64,000 bases of DNA from Planctomycetota bacterium (GCA_963205185.1 CAUJHZ010000058.1:62001-126000), one strand, 5' to 3'; positions 15,558 to 24,464 are shown, counted from the stretch's first letter. The notes: generated by a model from the letters alone, not told the origin. Program-made: numbers and translations.

Positions 15558-16874
15558 TCATGATGCACAACGCTCCGCCTTCTTCCCCGTGAACTGCTCG
15601 TACCTCTGCACGATGACATCGCAGTACGCCGGATCGAGTTCCATCAGGAACGCGCGGCGCTGCGTCTGCTCGGCGGCGATCAGCGTCGAACCCGATCCGC
15701 CGAAGAGATCAAGCACGTTCTCGCCGGCGTGGGACGAGTACTGCATGGCTCGCACGGCCAACTCGACCGGTTTCTCGGTCAAATGACACATTGACGCCGG
15801 GTTGACCTTCTTCACATGCCAGAGATCAGTCGCGTTGTTCGGCCCGAAGAATCGGTGCGCAGCGCCCTCGCGCCATCCGTAGAACGCGATCTCGAACGCG
15901 CCCATGAAGTCCTTGCGCGTCAGCACAGGGTGCTGCTTATCCCACACGATTCCCTGGCTGAAGTACAGGCCCGCGCGGTTGAGAGGCCCCGGGTAATTGC
16001 CCAAGTTGGCGTAGCCGCCCCAGATGTAGAAGCCGCCGCCTGGAATGAGCACGCGCGCCATGTTGCCGAACCACGCGTCGAGCATCTCGTCGAACGCTTC
16101 GTCGGTGACGAAGTCGTTGGCCAGCGGTCGGTCTTTCGCCCGCATCTTCTTCGTCGTGCGCTTCTTCTCGCCCTGGCGCGCGACATCGAACGACTGGTGG
16201 TGCGTGCGCTTCTTCTTCGACGCGGTGAAGGACGAGTTGCCCGCCGCGATCGCGTTGTTCGATCGCGGCTCCACCTTCACGTTGTACGGCGGATCGGTGT
16301 TGACGAGGTGAATCGGCTGGCCATCGAGCAGTCGATCGACATCGGCCGCGCTGGCGCTGTCGCCGCACAGCAATCGGTGCTCACCGAGAATCCACAGATC
16401 GCCGCGCTTCGTGATCGGCTCATCGGGCGGCTCGGGAACCGCATCAGGATCGGTCAACCCTTCCTGCACGCCCGGGTCGAAGATCTTCGCGAGGTCATCG
16501 GCGCTGAAGCCGAGGCTCGACCAGTCGAATCCGGCGCCTTGGAGTTCGGCCATCTCGATCGGCAGCAATTCCATGTTCCACTCGGCCAGTTCGGCCGACT
16601 TGTTGTCGGCGATCCGGTACGCGCGCACCTGCTCGGGCTTGAGATCAGTCGCGACATGGACGGGCACCTTCTCGAGCCCGAGGCGCTGCGCGGCCTTCCA
16701 TCGCGTGTGGCCGCAGATGATCACGCCGTCGCCATCGACCACGATCGGCTGCCGCCAGCCGAAAGCCTGGATGCTGTTCATCACCGCTTCGATGGCGTCG
16801 TCGTTGAGCCGCGGGTTCTTTTCATAGGGTCTGATCTCGGTGATGGGGCGAAGTTCAACCTTGAACGCGTTCAT
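15558..16874 (-). CDS. ParB-domain DNA methyltransferase fusion
   Basis: 438 aa from an ATG with AAGGAGAA upstream; the frame stays open upstream, but that part is Arg/Gly-rich noise. Residues 1-~105 are a ParB/Srx fold (ITEIRPYEKNPRLNDDAIEA, CGHTRWKAAQRLGL). After a linker comes a methyltransferase with TDPPYNVK before DLFGGSGSTLIAAEQ. This motif order is that of beta-class N4-cytosine/N6-adenine methyltransferases. Such fusions are frequent in phages and mobile islands, usually without a restriction partner. They are thought to protect or mark phage DNA. It shares an ATGA overlap with the upstream gene. Confidence 0.9.
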   Translation of the reverse strand: MNAFKVELRPITEIRPYEKNPRLNDDAIEAVMNSIQAFGWRQPIVVDGDGVIICGHTRWKAAQRLGLEKVPVHVATDLKPEQVRAYRIADNKSAELAEWNMELLPIEMAELQGAGFDWSSLGFSADDLAKIFDPGVQEGLTDPDAVPEPPDEPITKRGDLWILGEHRLLCGDSASAADVDRLLDGQPIHLVNTDPPYNVKVEPRSNNAIAAGNSSFTASKKKRTHHQSFDVARQGEKKRTTKKMRAKDRPLANDFVTDEAFDEMLDAWFGNMARVLIPGGGFYIWGGYANLGNYPGPLNRAGLYFSQGIVWDKQHPVLTRKDFMGAFEIAFYGWREGAAHRFFGPNNATDLWHVKKVNPASMCHLTEKPVELAVRAMQYSSHAGENVLDLFGGSGSTLIAAEQTQRRAFLMELDPAYCDVIVQRYEQFTGKKAERCAS

Positions 16875-17812
16875 GAGTCCGTTCTCCTTGTTCTGGTAGC
16901 CGGGCGGCCCGGGCGCGAATCCGCCGCCCCGGTTGCCGCCATGTCGCCGCCCACGTTCGCCCCTGTGGCGAGATGTGCCGCAGCGGCGTAGTTCCGGCCG
17001 CCTGCCGTGGGCACATCGCCACGTGGGCGAACGTCGTCGCCCACGATTGGCCCGCCGTGGGCCGGCAGCGGCAGCAGGCCGATCTCGCGCTCCGAACGCG
17101 GCGCGGCGGCGAGCCGAACCTGCATGGCGTGCGCCCCCTCGCGCCACGCCAGCGCGCAATCGGCATCGGCGTCGATCGCCTGCGGCGCGTCGGCCGGGGC
17201 CTCCGTCGGCGCCGCGCGCCCGGCGGTCGTGAGGCTGTACCACACCCGGCCGTCCAGATCGGCGCCGCTGATCAGCCAGCCGCGAACCAGCGCGGGGATC
17301 GCCTGCTCTTCAAGAACCGACAGCAGGCGGCGATTGGCGCGCCCGTCCTCGTCGTTGCCGCACGCGGCCCAGTACGAGGGTGTGCCCGCCAGCGCCCACT
17401 CGGCCGTCCACCGCGTCCCGAGGTGCGTCATCGTGGCCCGCGCATCATCGATGGCGGCGAGGCGCTGACAGACCTCCCGACCCGCGAGCCAGCGCGGCGC
17501 GCCGGCCAGCGAGCAGGCCCGTTCGATCCCGGCGTCGAGCAGCCGGGTGGCGATTACCTTTGTCCGTTCAACGCGACGGTGGAGCAGACCGCGCCGCTCC
17601 AGCCTTCCCAGCGCCTCGACATTCTCATCGCGCTCATCGCGATCGCGACCCTGATGCCGCCAACGCAGGCCTGCGCCGGAGCGGAATGATCGCCGGGCCA
17701 GGTACGCCGCCGCCGCGCCGCCACCACCCCACGGCCCACGCCACGGCGCGAACACCGCCCACAACTCGCCCGCCAGGCGGCAAACCAAGGTGTCATCAAC
17801 ACTTGCGCTCAT
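16871..17812 (-). CDS. Hypothetical protein, possibly winged-helix
   Basis: 313 aa from the ATG giving MSASVDDTLVCRLAGELWAV. Two regions look structured: RDERDENVEALGRLERRGLL followed by RTKVIATRLLDAGIERACSL, and TAEWALAGTPSYWAACGNDE through SVLEEQAIPALVRGWLISGA and VWYSLTTAGRAA. The second looks like a winged-helix ending in a Tyr-Ser-Leu-Thr wing strand. The last ~50 residues are low-complexity Gly/Ala. Its stop overlaps the methyltransferase ATG, so the two are coupled. A regulator or packaging-related phage protein is possible. Confidence 0.6.
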   Translation of the reverse strand: MSASVDDTLVCRLAGELWAVFAPWRGPWGGGGAAAAYLARRSFRSGAGLRWRHQGRDRDERDENVEALGRLERRGLLHRRVERTKVIATRLLDAGIERACSLAGAPRWLAGREVCQRLAAIDDARATMTHLGTRWTAEWALAGTPSYWAACGNDEDGRANRRLLSVLEEQAIPALVRGWLISGADLDGRVWYSLTTAGRAAPTEAPADAPQAIDADADCALAWREGAHAMQVRLAAAPRSEREIGLLPLPAHGGPIVGDDVRPRGDVPTAGGRNYAAAAHLATGANVGGDMAATGAADSRPGRPATRTRRTDS

Positions 17813-17933
17813 GCTGCGGCCCTCCGTGCCGCACGCCATTCTGCAAAGTCGGACAGTGCCGCGTCATTCGATCTCTGTCTACTTTCGCCGCTGTTCCCGC
17901 GTCCCTCGTGGCACGCCATTTGCTGGGAAGTAC

Positions 17934-18194
17934 CTAATGCAGCGCGCGCTCGCACTCGCGCCTCGCCTTGGCCGCGCTGGCGTACACGCCGACGACCTCC
18001 CAGCCGCGATCGCACTTCGCCAGCGCCAGGTACAGACATCGCGCGCGCCCGCTCGTGTGCGGCATGATCGGCAGCGATTCGATCTGCTCCATTGCGACGA
18101 CTCGCGCAACTCGATCGGCGCCGCGAAAGCCGTCGATGTGGCAACCCTGGTCGAAGGCGCGCGTCCAGTAGGTGGTCCAGCGCAGGCAGCCCAT
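17934..18194 (-). CDS. Hypothetical small protein next to candidate origin
   Basis: 86 aa from the ATG with AAAGGAG six bases upstream; seven further upstream codons are possible. It reads MGCLRWTTYWTRAFDQGCHI, DRVARVVAMEQIESLPIMPH, then CLYLALAKCDRGWEVVGVYA and a basic helix. A short alpha/beta protein with several Cys and Trp. No family recognised. It lies between the primase gene and the methyltransferase unit. The segment 17813..17933 downstream of it contains no clear gene. Confidence 0.55.
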   Translation of the reverse strand: MGCLRWTTYWTRAFDQGCHIDGFRGADRVARVVAMEQIESLPIMPHTSGRARCLYLALAKCDRGWEVVGVYASAAKARRECERALH

Positions 18195-18298
18195 TGCGGC
18201 TCCTTTCGATTTCATCGATCACTCGAATCCATCCTCGTTTCCCCCTCGCGTTAACGCGCACGCGCGCTCGCGCATGTACGCAGCGCGCGCGGGTGGGT

Positions 18299-18470
18299 GT
18301 GATGGATAGAGAAATAGAGAGAGATATATTCTCTATCTCCTTATTTAACCAAGACTTCCGCCCACCGAAATCCGTCACGGCGACCCGTGACGGATTCGTG
18401 ACGGATTCACCATTTCCGGCCGTTTCACGTCGCCGGCGCGCATCTGGCGTGACGGTTCGTGACGGATTCG
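18299..18470. other. Candidate phage replication origin: AT-rich patch plus CGTGACGGATT repeats
   Basis: A purine-rich, AT-rich stretch (about 18299..18355) containing the inverted repeat GATAGAGAA...TTCTCTATC stands out in very GC-rich DNA. It adjoins a perfect 12-bp hairpin (18369..18380 with 18385..18396, AATCCGTCACGG/CCGTGACGGATT). Further direct copies of CGTGACGGATT or a one-base variant lie at 18397, 18448 and 18458. Iterons next to an unwinding-prone patch, beside the primase gene, are the layout of a replication origin. A promoter/operator for the 86-aa gene is the alternative. No gene was found in 18195..18491. Confidence 0.5.
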
Positions 18471-18491
18471 CGTGGTGGATTCGCCGCGGCG

Positions 18492-20930
18492 TCATGGCAG
18501 TCGATACCCCTGGGCCGGCTTGGTTCTCGTCGGGATGTCCACGCACTCGATATCTTCCTGCACGAGCAGCGTGGCGATGATCTGGTCGAAATCGGCGAGC
18601 TTGCAGCGCATCGCACGCATGAGTTTGTTGCGGGCCATGACGCGACCCGGCGCCTCGCGCAACTTCTTCACCAGTTTCAGACACTCGGCGTGGAACGGAT
18701 TCTCAGCGACATGCCCCGCAGCCATGAAGAGCATGCGGCGCGTCTGGTGCATCACGAGTTGACGCGCCCACCGCACCGCGTCGGCGTCGATGGACGGATT
18801 GCGAGCATCAGCGCTGATCGCGTGGAGCAGCGCGAGTTTGCGCACCTGCTCGCTCACGCGGCCCCACACCGTCGTGCCGACCGCATCCTGCCGTTGCTCA
18901 GCCGCGGCATACTCGGCCTCGGCCTCGTGCCGCAGCTCGACGAGCAGACCCTTCGCCGCCTCGGTCTGCGGCACGACCTTGGGCACCGGATGCCAGTGCT
19001 CGAGGTTGCCTCTGCCCGGCGAGAAGTCCGACCACCACCGCGCGGTTTCGATCACGCGCGGCGGCAGGTCGCGGATGCTCGGCTCCTGGCCGGCGCCGCG
19101 CTGGCCCGCTTCGAGAATGAGCATGCGCGCGAAGAAGCCGTTGGTGAGCATGCGCTCACTCAGGGCCTCGTAGTAGTGATTGGGGATCGCCGTGCCGAAG
19201 ATGGTCAGGCCCGGCTGGTTGATGACGCCCGGCGACTCCTTGCCCGCCTTGCGGCGCATGGGATAGACGCTGTTGGACGACGAGTACATCGTCAGCAGCG
19301 TGCTCATGATGGCTTCGTGCCGGGCGTCCCTGGCCTTGTTGATCGACTGGAGCATGCCGTCGATCTCGTCGGTCTGGAAGAGCATGCTCGGCTGCTTGAA
19401 CAGCGCATCCTGGATGCCCTCGCCCGAGGCGAATCGCTCGCCGAGGCACTCGGAGAGACCGATCTCGTGGACGATGCGCGTGTTGACCTTGCGCGGCCAG
19501 TCCTTGCCGGCCGAGGAGTGCGCGAGGCCAAGGAGATACATGTTCGTGCGGTTGTCCCCGCCGTCGCGCACCTTGCGGCCCGCGAGGAAGGCCTGGAGGG
19601 CCAGCGCGCCGCAGAACGCGAGCACGAGATTGGGATAGGGCGCGGTCGCGAGGCAAAAGTCCATGACCTCGCCGACGAAGCCGGGCACGCGGAGAAGTTC
19701 GGTGGGCAGCAGACCGGGATCGGGCGGCGCGACGATGGCGGGCGGCTCAGATGGCTCATCTGATGCCGGCGCCGGTTCGACGGCACTGACACGCTCGGGC
19801 GATGGGGGTGGATCGCGATTGATCATCCCCGACAGATCAACGGCATCGTGCGCGGTCCCGCGCGCTGCATACTCCGGATCGAGCACACGCCGAAGATCCG
19901 GCCAGGTGAAGTTCTCGCCGCGGTTGTGCTTGTTGCAATACGCGAGCATGCCATCGTCGCCCACGAGCACGGCGATGTCCGATGAACCCGTCGAGACGAT
20001 CTCGGGATCGATCGGACAGCGTTCGAGCAGGAGCATGGTCTTGGTGCCGTTGCGGCGCACGCCTTTGACGGGCACGCCGCGCTGCTCGAGCCAGACGCGC
20101 ACGCCATCGGGCGTGCGGGGAAAGCGCTCGATCTGGTCGGGGGGCGAAGACGGCGGCGGAGGCTTGGCGGTCTCGACGAGCGCCTGCAGCGCCTCAGTCG
20201 GCACGACACGAACCTCGTCGGGAACGTTGATCAGTTTCGAACGGCGGTGCGGCCGCGCGACGATGCAGTCGCCGGCAGGCAGGTCGTCGCCCTTGCGCGC
20301 CATGGTGCCGATGATCTTCGTGATGCGGGCCGGGTTGTGGACCGAGCGATCGATCCTGACGCGCTCATCATCGAAGTGATCCGCGATCGCGATGAGCACG
20401 CGGCGCACCAGATCAGCGTCATTCGCGGGCAGGTCGATTTGGTAGAGCAGGTGATACCCGTTCCCCGACATCGCGACGATCGGCTCAGGCCAATCCTGGA
20501 GCGAAAGGAACACCCAGATCGCGCTGGCGCGCTGCCGCGCGAGTTCGAGTTCGTCGTCGGTGCTGCTCACACCGCTGGGCCGCACGGGATCGACGTCGAC
20601 AAGCAGCCAGCGGCGGGCGATGATGTCACCGTCGGCCGTCGTCTCGGGCGCGCGGCGCTTGAGACGGTTCGCGGCCCGGGCGAGCAGATCGGATCTGACG
20701 GGATTGAGCGTGACATAGACGCCCGGCGCCAGGCCGCTCTCGTCGAGTTCGGAGATCAGGCCCGCGGCCGCCTCGATCGAGGCGTGGGTGAAATACCCGC
20801 TCACCGTGCTCGTGTATGTCGCGCCGCGCCGCTCCAGGCACTTGGGCGCGCGGACCTCGAACACGTCGCCCGGCTGCACGAGCAGGGTGAGGAAGCGAGC
20901 GATCTCGGCGACGATGGCGTCTCGTGTCAA
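18492..20930 (-). CDS. Phage primase-like/DUF3987 replication protein
   Basis: 812 aa, apparently starting at a TTG that overlaps the helicase stop (TTGA), with GAGGAA upstream. Residues ~110-230 resemble an archaeo-eukaryotic primase: RRWLLVDVDPVRPSG, AMSGNGYHLLYQIDLP, then DRSVHNPARITKIIGTMARK, the N-P-A-R...G-T-x-x-R-K-G step of the primase active site. A Pro-rich linker follows. The C-terminal half, NLVLAFCGALALQAFLAGRK, HSSAGKDWPRKVNTRIVHE, LFQTDEIDGMLQSIN, GLTIFGTAIPNHYYEALSER, fits DUF3987, a P-loop-like domain found in plasmid and phage replication proteins. The predicted role is priming and probably unwinding during phage DNA replication. Confidence 0.82.
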   Translation of the reverse strand: MTRDAIVAEIARFLTLLVQPGDVFEVRAPKCLERRGATYTSTVSGYFTHASIEAAAGLISELDESGLAPGVYVTLNPVRSDLLARAANRLKRRAPETTADGDIIARRWLLVDVDPVRPSGVSSTDDELELARQRASAIWVFLSLQDWPEPIVAMSGNGYHLLYQIDLPANDADLVRRVLIAIADHFDDERVRIDRSVHNPARITKIIGTMARKGDDLPAGDCIVARPHRRSKLINVPDEVRVVPTEALQALVETAKPPPPSSPPDQIERFPRTPDGVRVWLEQRGVPVKGVRRNGTKTMLLLERCPIDPEIVSTGSSDIAVLVGDDGMLAYCNKHNRGENFTWPDLRRVLDPEYAARGTAHDAVDLSGMINRDPPPSPERVSAVEPAPASDEPSEPPAIVAPPDPGLLPTELLRVPGFVGEVMDFCLATAPYPNLVLAFCGALALQAFLAGRKVRDGGDNRTNMYLLGLAHSSAGKDWPRKVNTRIVHEIGLSECLGERFASGEGIQDALFKQPSMLFQTDEIDGMLQSINKARDARHEAIMSTLLTMYSSSNSVYPMRRKAGKESPGVINQPGLTIFGTAIPNHYYEALSERMLTNGFFARMLILEAGQRGAGQEPSIRDLPPRVIETARWWSDFSPGRGNLEHWHPVPKVVPQTEAAKGLLVELRHEAEAEYAAAEQRQDAVGTTVWGRVSEQVRKLALLHAISADARNPSIDADAVRWARQLVMHQTRRMLFMAAGHVAENPFHAECLKLVKKLREAPGRVMARNKLMRAMRCKLADFDQIIATLLVQEDIECVDIPTRTKPAQGYRLP

Positions 20931-23680
20931 AAGGGAAGTTCCTCTTCAGCGATTCCGCCGTAGGTCCGGGCGTACTGCGCCGCCCCCTCGTCGGTGTCGA
21001 TGCGCGGGGGTTTCGGGCCGAGGACATGACCGACGACCTCGTCGTACCTGCTGCCGGGCTTGCGCCTGATCGTGATGCTCAGTGCCGGTGCCAGCGTACC
21101 GCACCGTGCCAAATCGACGGCTTCGTCAACGGTGTCGGGCACGGGTTCGTTCGAGCGCTGCCGCCACCAGGCTTCCGCTTTCCGTCGCGGAAAGCCGGCG
21201 TGCTCGAAGCAGATCCATTCGCTGAACGTCGTGGCAAAGCCGCATTGGTAGTAGACTCGCATCGTCGGCGGCGCATCGGGATCGCCGCGCTTGTGATGAA
21301 CGTCGTACCAGACACCCGTCACTTTGTAGACGCTGTGCTTCACCTGGTCGGAGAGAATGCCCTCGCTCGTGGCCTCGGCATCATGTCCATTCCGAGCGGG
21401 CGGCGGGAATTCGTAGCCGCACTCAGGACACGTCAGGTAGCCCGCGGAGATGATCGCATGGCAGCCCGGGCACTCCTTCATCGGCGCCTTGCCGTTGCGT
21501 TCGATCGGCTCATCGATGAGAAGATCATCGACGGGCCCGTGGCGCATGATGTTCCCGCCGAAGTCAAGGACGAGGCAGTCAGCCTTTTCAGGATGAATGC
21601 GAAATCCCCGGCCACAGTTTCCGACAACCGCGACCTTTCCCCCGCGACGCGTGACCAGTGTGCCCTTGTCGGTGGTCAGGCACCAGACCCACTCATTGCG
21701 CTCGAAGTCAACCGGCCCGAGCCGACACCGACGCGCACCGAGACGATTGTGTTCATCCCGGGTTCCACCCACGCACGCCACGCGTTGCGGCTTGACATGG
21801 ATCGTCCACTGCGGCCGCGGAGTGCGGTTCCATTCGCTTGACGCCGGAACGTGTTGTGCGATGTTGCACCGGTGTCCGCGCTCGATCGCGAGTTGCTGAA
21901 TGCGATCCGCCATCCGCTGACGGCAGCCTACCGCGATTGTCATCACGCGCTTCTCATAGTCGCGCGGCCTGTGGTTCCTGCCGTTGGCCAGGTTCATGGC
22001 ACTCAGAAGGATTCTGAACTGCCGCCGGCTCAGCGTGTTGAAGATGGCCGGAACGTCCTTGTCCAGCCACGGGGCGAGATCGGACCAGCCTCGCAGCCCC
22101 GCGGTTGCCCCCCGGCCGTGACCGCGAGGCACGACGAAGAGCACTCCGTCGGCGTACCTGGACAGGCGACCCTCTCGCGACTGCCGATACTCGCGGAACG
22201 CCATGCCACACGCCGTCAATACGTCGCGCACCTGCGGCACAAACTTTGCAGTGGACTGACTGATGGCGACCGTGGAATTCGCGTGGTTCATGTAGCCGTC
22301 GGTCAAGAACCAGCCGATGAACTCCACCTCCGCATCGGTGAGAGGGGCATCGATGCCATGCTGCCGGCCGTGCCCGGCAACCGGAACGTTGAACATCTCC
22401 TTGCGGTGCGACGCTTCCGTCGCGGTCTGAATCTGCCAGTGCAGGCAGGTTCGTGCTCGTCCGCGAACGACCATCGAGTGCTGGTCCGTCACTCGGATGT
22501 CCAGGTGCGGGGCCGACACGCCGTACATTGACTCGCTCGGACGAAGCGCCCGATGCACCTTGTCGAGTGCCGGAACATACGTGATCTCCTCGGTGTCGAG
22601 GTCGAACGCAGCCACAACATCGCCCGTGGCGATTTCATGGCACCGCCGCCAGCCCGAGGAAGTCAGCACCTCGGTTTCCATATCCAGACACATCTGGTAA
22701 AAGAGCCCGGGCGAAAGCGTCGGCCGCAGCATGGCCACGCAGTCGATTCCCGGTGCGTCGAAACCAGTCGTCAACACATTCACATTCGCCAGGTACTTCA
22801 ACTCCCCGGCCTTGAATCGTTTGAGGAGCGCAGTGCGGACGGGAGCGGGTGTATTGCCCTCGACGAACCCGCACTCGACTCCGTGACGCATGCGCAGTGT
22901 TTCCGCGACATGTTGACCGTGGCGAATGCCCGATGTGAAGATCAGCACCGACCGACGATCAGCGGTTTGCTCGACGATCTCCGCGCACGCACCCTGCACG
23001 AGGTCGTCGGTGTCCATGACATCCTCGACCTCGCCGGCGATAAACTCACCGGCGCGGGTGTGCAATCCGCTCATGTCGGCCCGCGCGACGCCGGCCTTGG
23101 TGCGCAGGGGGCATAGGTAGCCCTGCACGATCAGTTCGCGCACGCCGATCTCGTAGCAGATGGCGTTGAGGATGTTCTCGGGAGCGCAGATCATCCCCGA
23201 GTTCATGCGAAAGGGCGTGGCAGTCAGACCGATGATTCGCACATGCGGATTGACAACCTTCGCTTCAGCGATGAACTGGCGATAGCGGCCCTCGCCATCA
23301 GCGGGCAGCATGTGGGCTTCATCCACGATGATCAAATCAACGGGACCGAGATCGCAGGCCCGTTGATAGATGGACTGAACACCTGCGACTGTGACGGGAT
23401 AGTCCAACTCGCGGCGTTTGAGCCCGGCCGAGTACAAACCCACGGGCAGATCAGGAGCGACGGCACGGAGCTTTTCCAGCGACTGTTCGAGCAGTTCTTT
23501 CACATGCGCGGTGATGACGACGCGCCCGTTCCACAGGCCCACCGCATCGCGGCAGATCGTGGCGATCACCAAGGTTTTTCCCGCCGCCGTCGGCAGGACG
23601 ATGCAGGGGTTGTCATCGTGCGCGCGCAGGTAGCCGTAGGTTGCATCCACCGCCTCACGCTGATACGGCCGCAGTTCCAT
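20927..23680 (-). CDS. SF2 DNA helicase interrupted by an intein
   Basis: 917 codons from the ATG overlapping the preceding stop (TGATG). The N-extein (1-330) has LRPYQREAVDATYGYLR (Q region), LPTAAGKT (motif I), IIVDEAHM (II), GLTATPFR (III), LANVNVLTTGFDAP (V), and GLFYQM starting motif VI. The C-extein resumes CGRGFRIHPEKADCLVLDF, completing Q-x-x-G-R-x-x-R. It then carries a zinc ribbon (ECPGCHAIIS...CPECGYEF) and a C-terminal domain. Once spliced the enzyme is about 559 aa, usual for phage XPB/RecQ-like type helicases that act in replication or recombination. The block of replication genes around it supports this. Confidence 0.92.
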   Translation of the reverse strand: MELRPYQREAVDATYGYLRAHDDNPCIVLPTAAGKTLVIATICRDAVGLWNGRVVITAHVKELLEQSLEKLRAVAPDLPVGLYSAGLKRRELDYPVTVAGVQSIYQRACDLGPVDLIIVDEAHMLPADGEGRYRQFIAEAKVVNPHVRIIGLTATPFRMNSGMICAPENILNAICYEIGVRELIVQGYLCPLRTKAGVARADMSGLHTRAGEFIAGEVEDVMDTDDLVQGACAEIVEQTADRRSVLIFTSGIRHGQHVAETLRMRHGVECGFVEGNTPAPVRTALLKRFKAGELKYLANVNVLTTGFDAPGIDCVAMLRPTLSPGLFYQMCLDMETEVLTSSGWRRCHEIATGDVVAAFDLDTEEITYVPALDKVHRALRPSESMYGVSAPHLDIRVTDQHSMVVRGRARTCLHWQIQTATEASHRKEMFNVPVAGHGRQHGIDAPLTDAEVEFIGWFLTDGYMNHANSTVAISQSTAKFVPQVRDVLTACGMAFREYRQSREGRLSRYADGVLFVVPRGHGRGATAGLRGWSDLAPWLDKDVPAIFNTLSRRQFRILLSAMNLANGRNHRPRDYEKRVMTIAVGCRQRMADRIQQLAIERGHRCNIAQHVPASSEWNRTPRPQWTIHVKPQRVACVGGTRDEHNRLGARRCRLGPVDFERNEWVWCLTTDKGTLVTRRGGKVAVVGNCGRGFRIHPEKADCLVLDFGGNIMRHGPVDDLLIDEPIERNGKAPMKECPGCHAIISAGYLTCPECGYEFPPPARNGHDAEATSEGILSDQVKHSVYKVTGVWYDVHHKRGDPDAPPTMRVYYQCGFATTFSEWICFEHAGFPRRKAEAWWRQRSNEPVPDTVDEAVDLARCGTLAPALSITIRRKPGSRYDEVVGHVLGPKPPRIDTDEGAAQYARTYGGIAEEELPF
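21617..22690 (-). other. Intein with LAGLIDADG-type endonuclease domain inside helicase motif VI
   Basis: 358 residues, helicase positions 331-688. Block A is CLDMETEVLTSSGWRRCHEI; block B is DIRVTDQHSMVV with the T-x-x-H tetrad. A dodecapeptide-like block C, EFIGWFLTDGYMNHANSTVA, marks a LAGLIDADG homing endonuclease, and a second helical half (LSRRQFRILLSAMNLANG) follows. The C-terminal block is VWCLTTDKGTLVTRRG...VAVVGN, with Cys as the +1 residue. The usual penultimate His is Gly, as in a group of phage inteins. Without splicing the arginine-finger motif is broken, so the helicase should be inactive. Confidence 0.93.
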
Positions 23681-23994
23681 CACGCCAGCGCCTCCTGCGC
23701 CGCGCGCACGCTGGCCGAGAGCGCCGACAGATCCTCGGCCGCCAGGCAGATCATGAGTTTGGATCGGCGGCGACGGAAGAGGACGACCGGCACACGCGAT
23801 CCCGCCGACTTCTGAAGTCGTTTCCATGCAGTCCAGAACTGCGGGCACGGCGCCTGGAGTTCCTCGGCATGCACGCCAGGAAGGCATGCATCACGATCAT
23901 CGAGCGCCAGCGACGCCGCCGCGTCGCGCGAGGTGGCGGACACCTCGCGCAACACGGCTGCGCCGTTCAAACTGGTGGCGGTTGCTGGCGTCAT
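23680..23994 (-). CDS. Small protein resembling a degenerate PDDEXK nuclease
   Basis: 104 aa from the ATG overlapping the preceding stop (ATGA); a GTG four codons upstream is also open. CLPGVHAEELQAPCPQFWTA, then VPVVLFRRRRSKLMICLAAE and a C-terminal helix, follow the layout of small phage Holliday-junction-type or VRR-like nucleases (GLHVE-K...VPVVVHRRN...WLVxL). The E-x-K pair expected after PG-[VL]-H appears as AEELQ, so the catalytic Lys is missing. Either it is an inactive structural relative or the resemblance is superficial. Its place in the recombination/replication block favours the former. Confidence 0.5.
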   Translation of the reverse strand: MTPATATSLNGAAVLREVSATSRDAAASLALDDRDACLPGVHAEELQAPCPQFWTAWKRLQKSAGSRVPVVLFRRRRSKLMICLAAEDLSALSASVRAAQEALA

Positions 23995-24458
23995 TTCCTC
24001 GCCCACGGAGGAGTGCTGCCCGGACCGCTCGCTGCCGCGGCGCCCACTGCACCGGAACCGGCATCGCGCTTCGAGTAGCCTTTGATGACGTTCTTGAGTT
24101 CGCCGTTGTCACTTCGCTTCTCCAGACCGACGGTGATCATTAGCGGGAGATTGTGCAGTTCAGCCGAGTCGTTGGGCGTCATGACGCCAACTGCGTGACA
24201 GATTGCAGACAGGGTGCCTTGGGCGATGTCGACGGTGAGTGGATTGGGGTGCTTGATGGTCAGTTGATCCCAGACCTTGCGGCCCTTGTACTGCCCGTCG
24301 AGGATGTCGAACTCGAACTTGAGATACTCGCCGTTCCCTTTGCGGGTGGGTTTCATCTCGCTCGCGACGATAATCGCGACGTACTTTCCCGCAGGGATGG
24401 GATCAAAGCCGGGATTGGGATCGACTTCGTTCGCGTTGAATCCGTTGAGATTGGCCAT
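23991..24458 (-). CDS. DUF669 phage protein (single-strand annealing/ssDNA-binding partner)
   Basis: 155 aa. PIPAGKYVAIIVASEMKPTR, NGEYLKFEFDILDGQYKGRK, VWDQLTIKHPNPLTVDIAQG and LSAICHAVG are the ordered signature of DUF669, a common phage family with an OB-like core encoded beside RecA-like ATPases. The tail is Gly/Ser/Pro-rich like SSB tails. It probably binds DNA or the neighbouring AAA protein during replication or recombination. It lies six bases from the AAA gene end and overlaps the next ORF. Confidence 0.85.
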   Translation of the reverse strand: MANLNGFNANEVDPNPGFDPIPAGKYVAIIVASEMKPTRKGNGEYLKFEFDILDGQYKGRKVWDQLTIKHPNPLTVDIAQGTLSAICHAVGVMTPNDSAELHNLPLMITVGLEKRSDNGELKNVIKGYSKRDAGSGAVGAAAASGPGSTPPWARK

Positions 24459-24464
24459 GATGGG

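Noticed and set aside
12505-15570. A 1021-codon open frame on the minus strand, antisense to the tandem array
   Set aside because: The array proteins have repeated conserved motifs at regular spacing, while this frame only mirrors the repeats as Arg/Ala-rich text.
17809-18684. A 291-codon minus-strand frame across the candidate origin
   Set aside because: It covers the AT-rich patch and overlaps the end of the primase gene; composition changes abruptly and no domain appears. The 86-aa gene in another frame has a clear ribosome site.
18459-19763. A 434-codon plus-strand frame opposite the primase gene
   Set aside because: It lacks motifs and is explained by the DUF3987 protein on the other strand.
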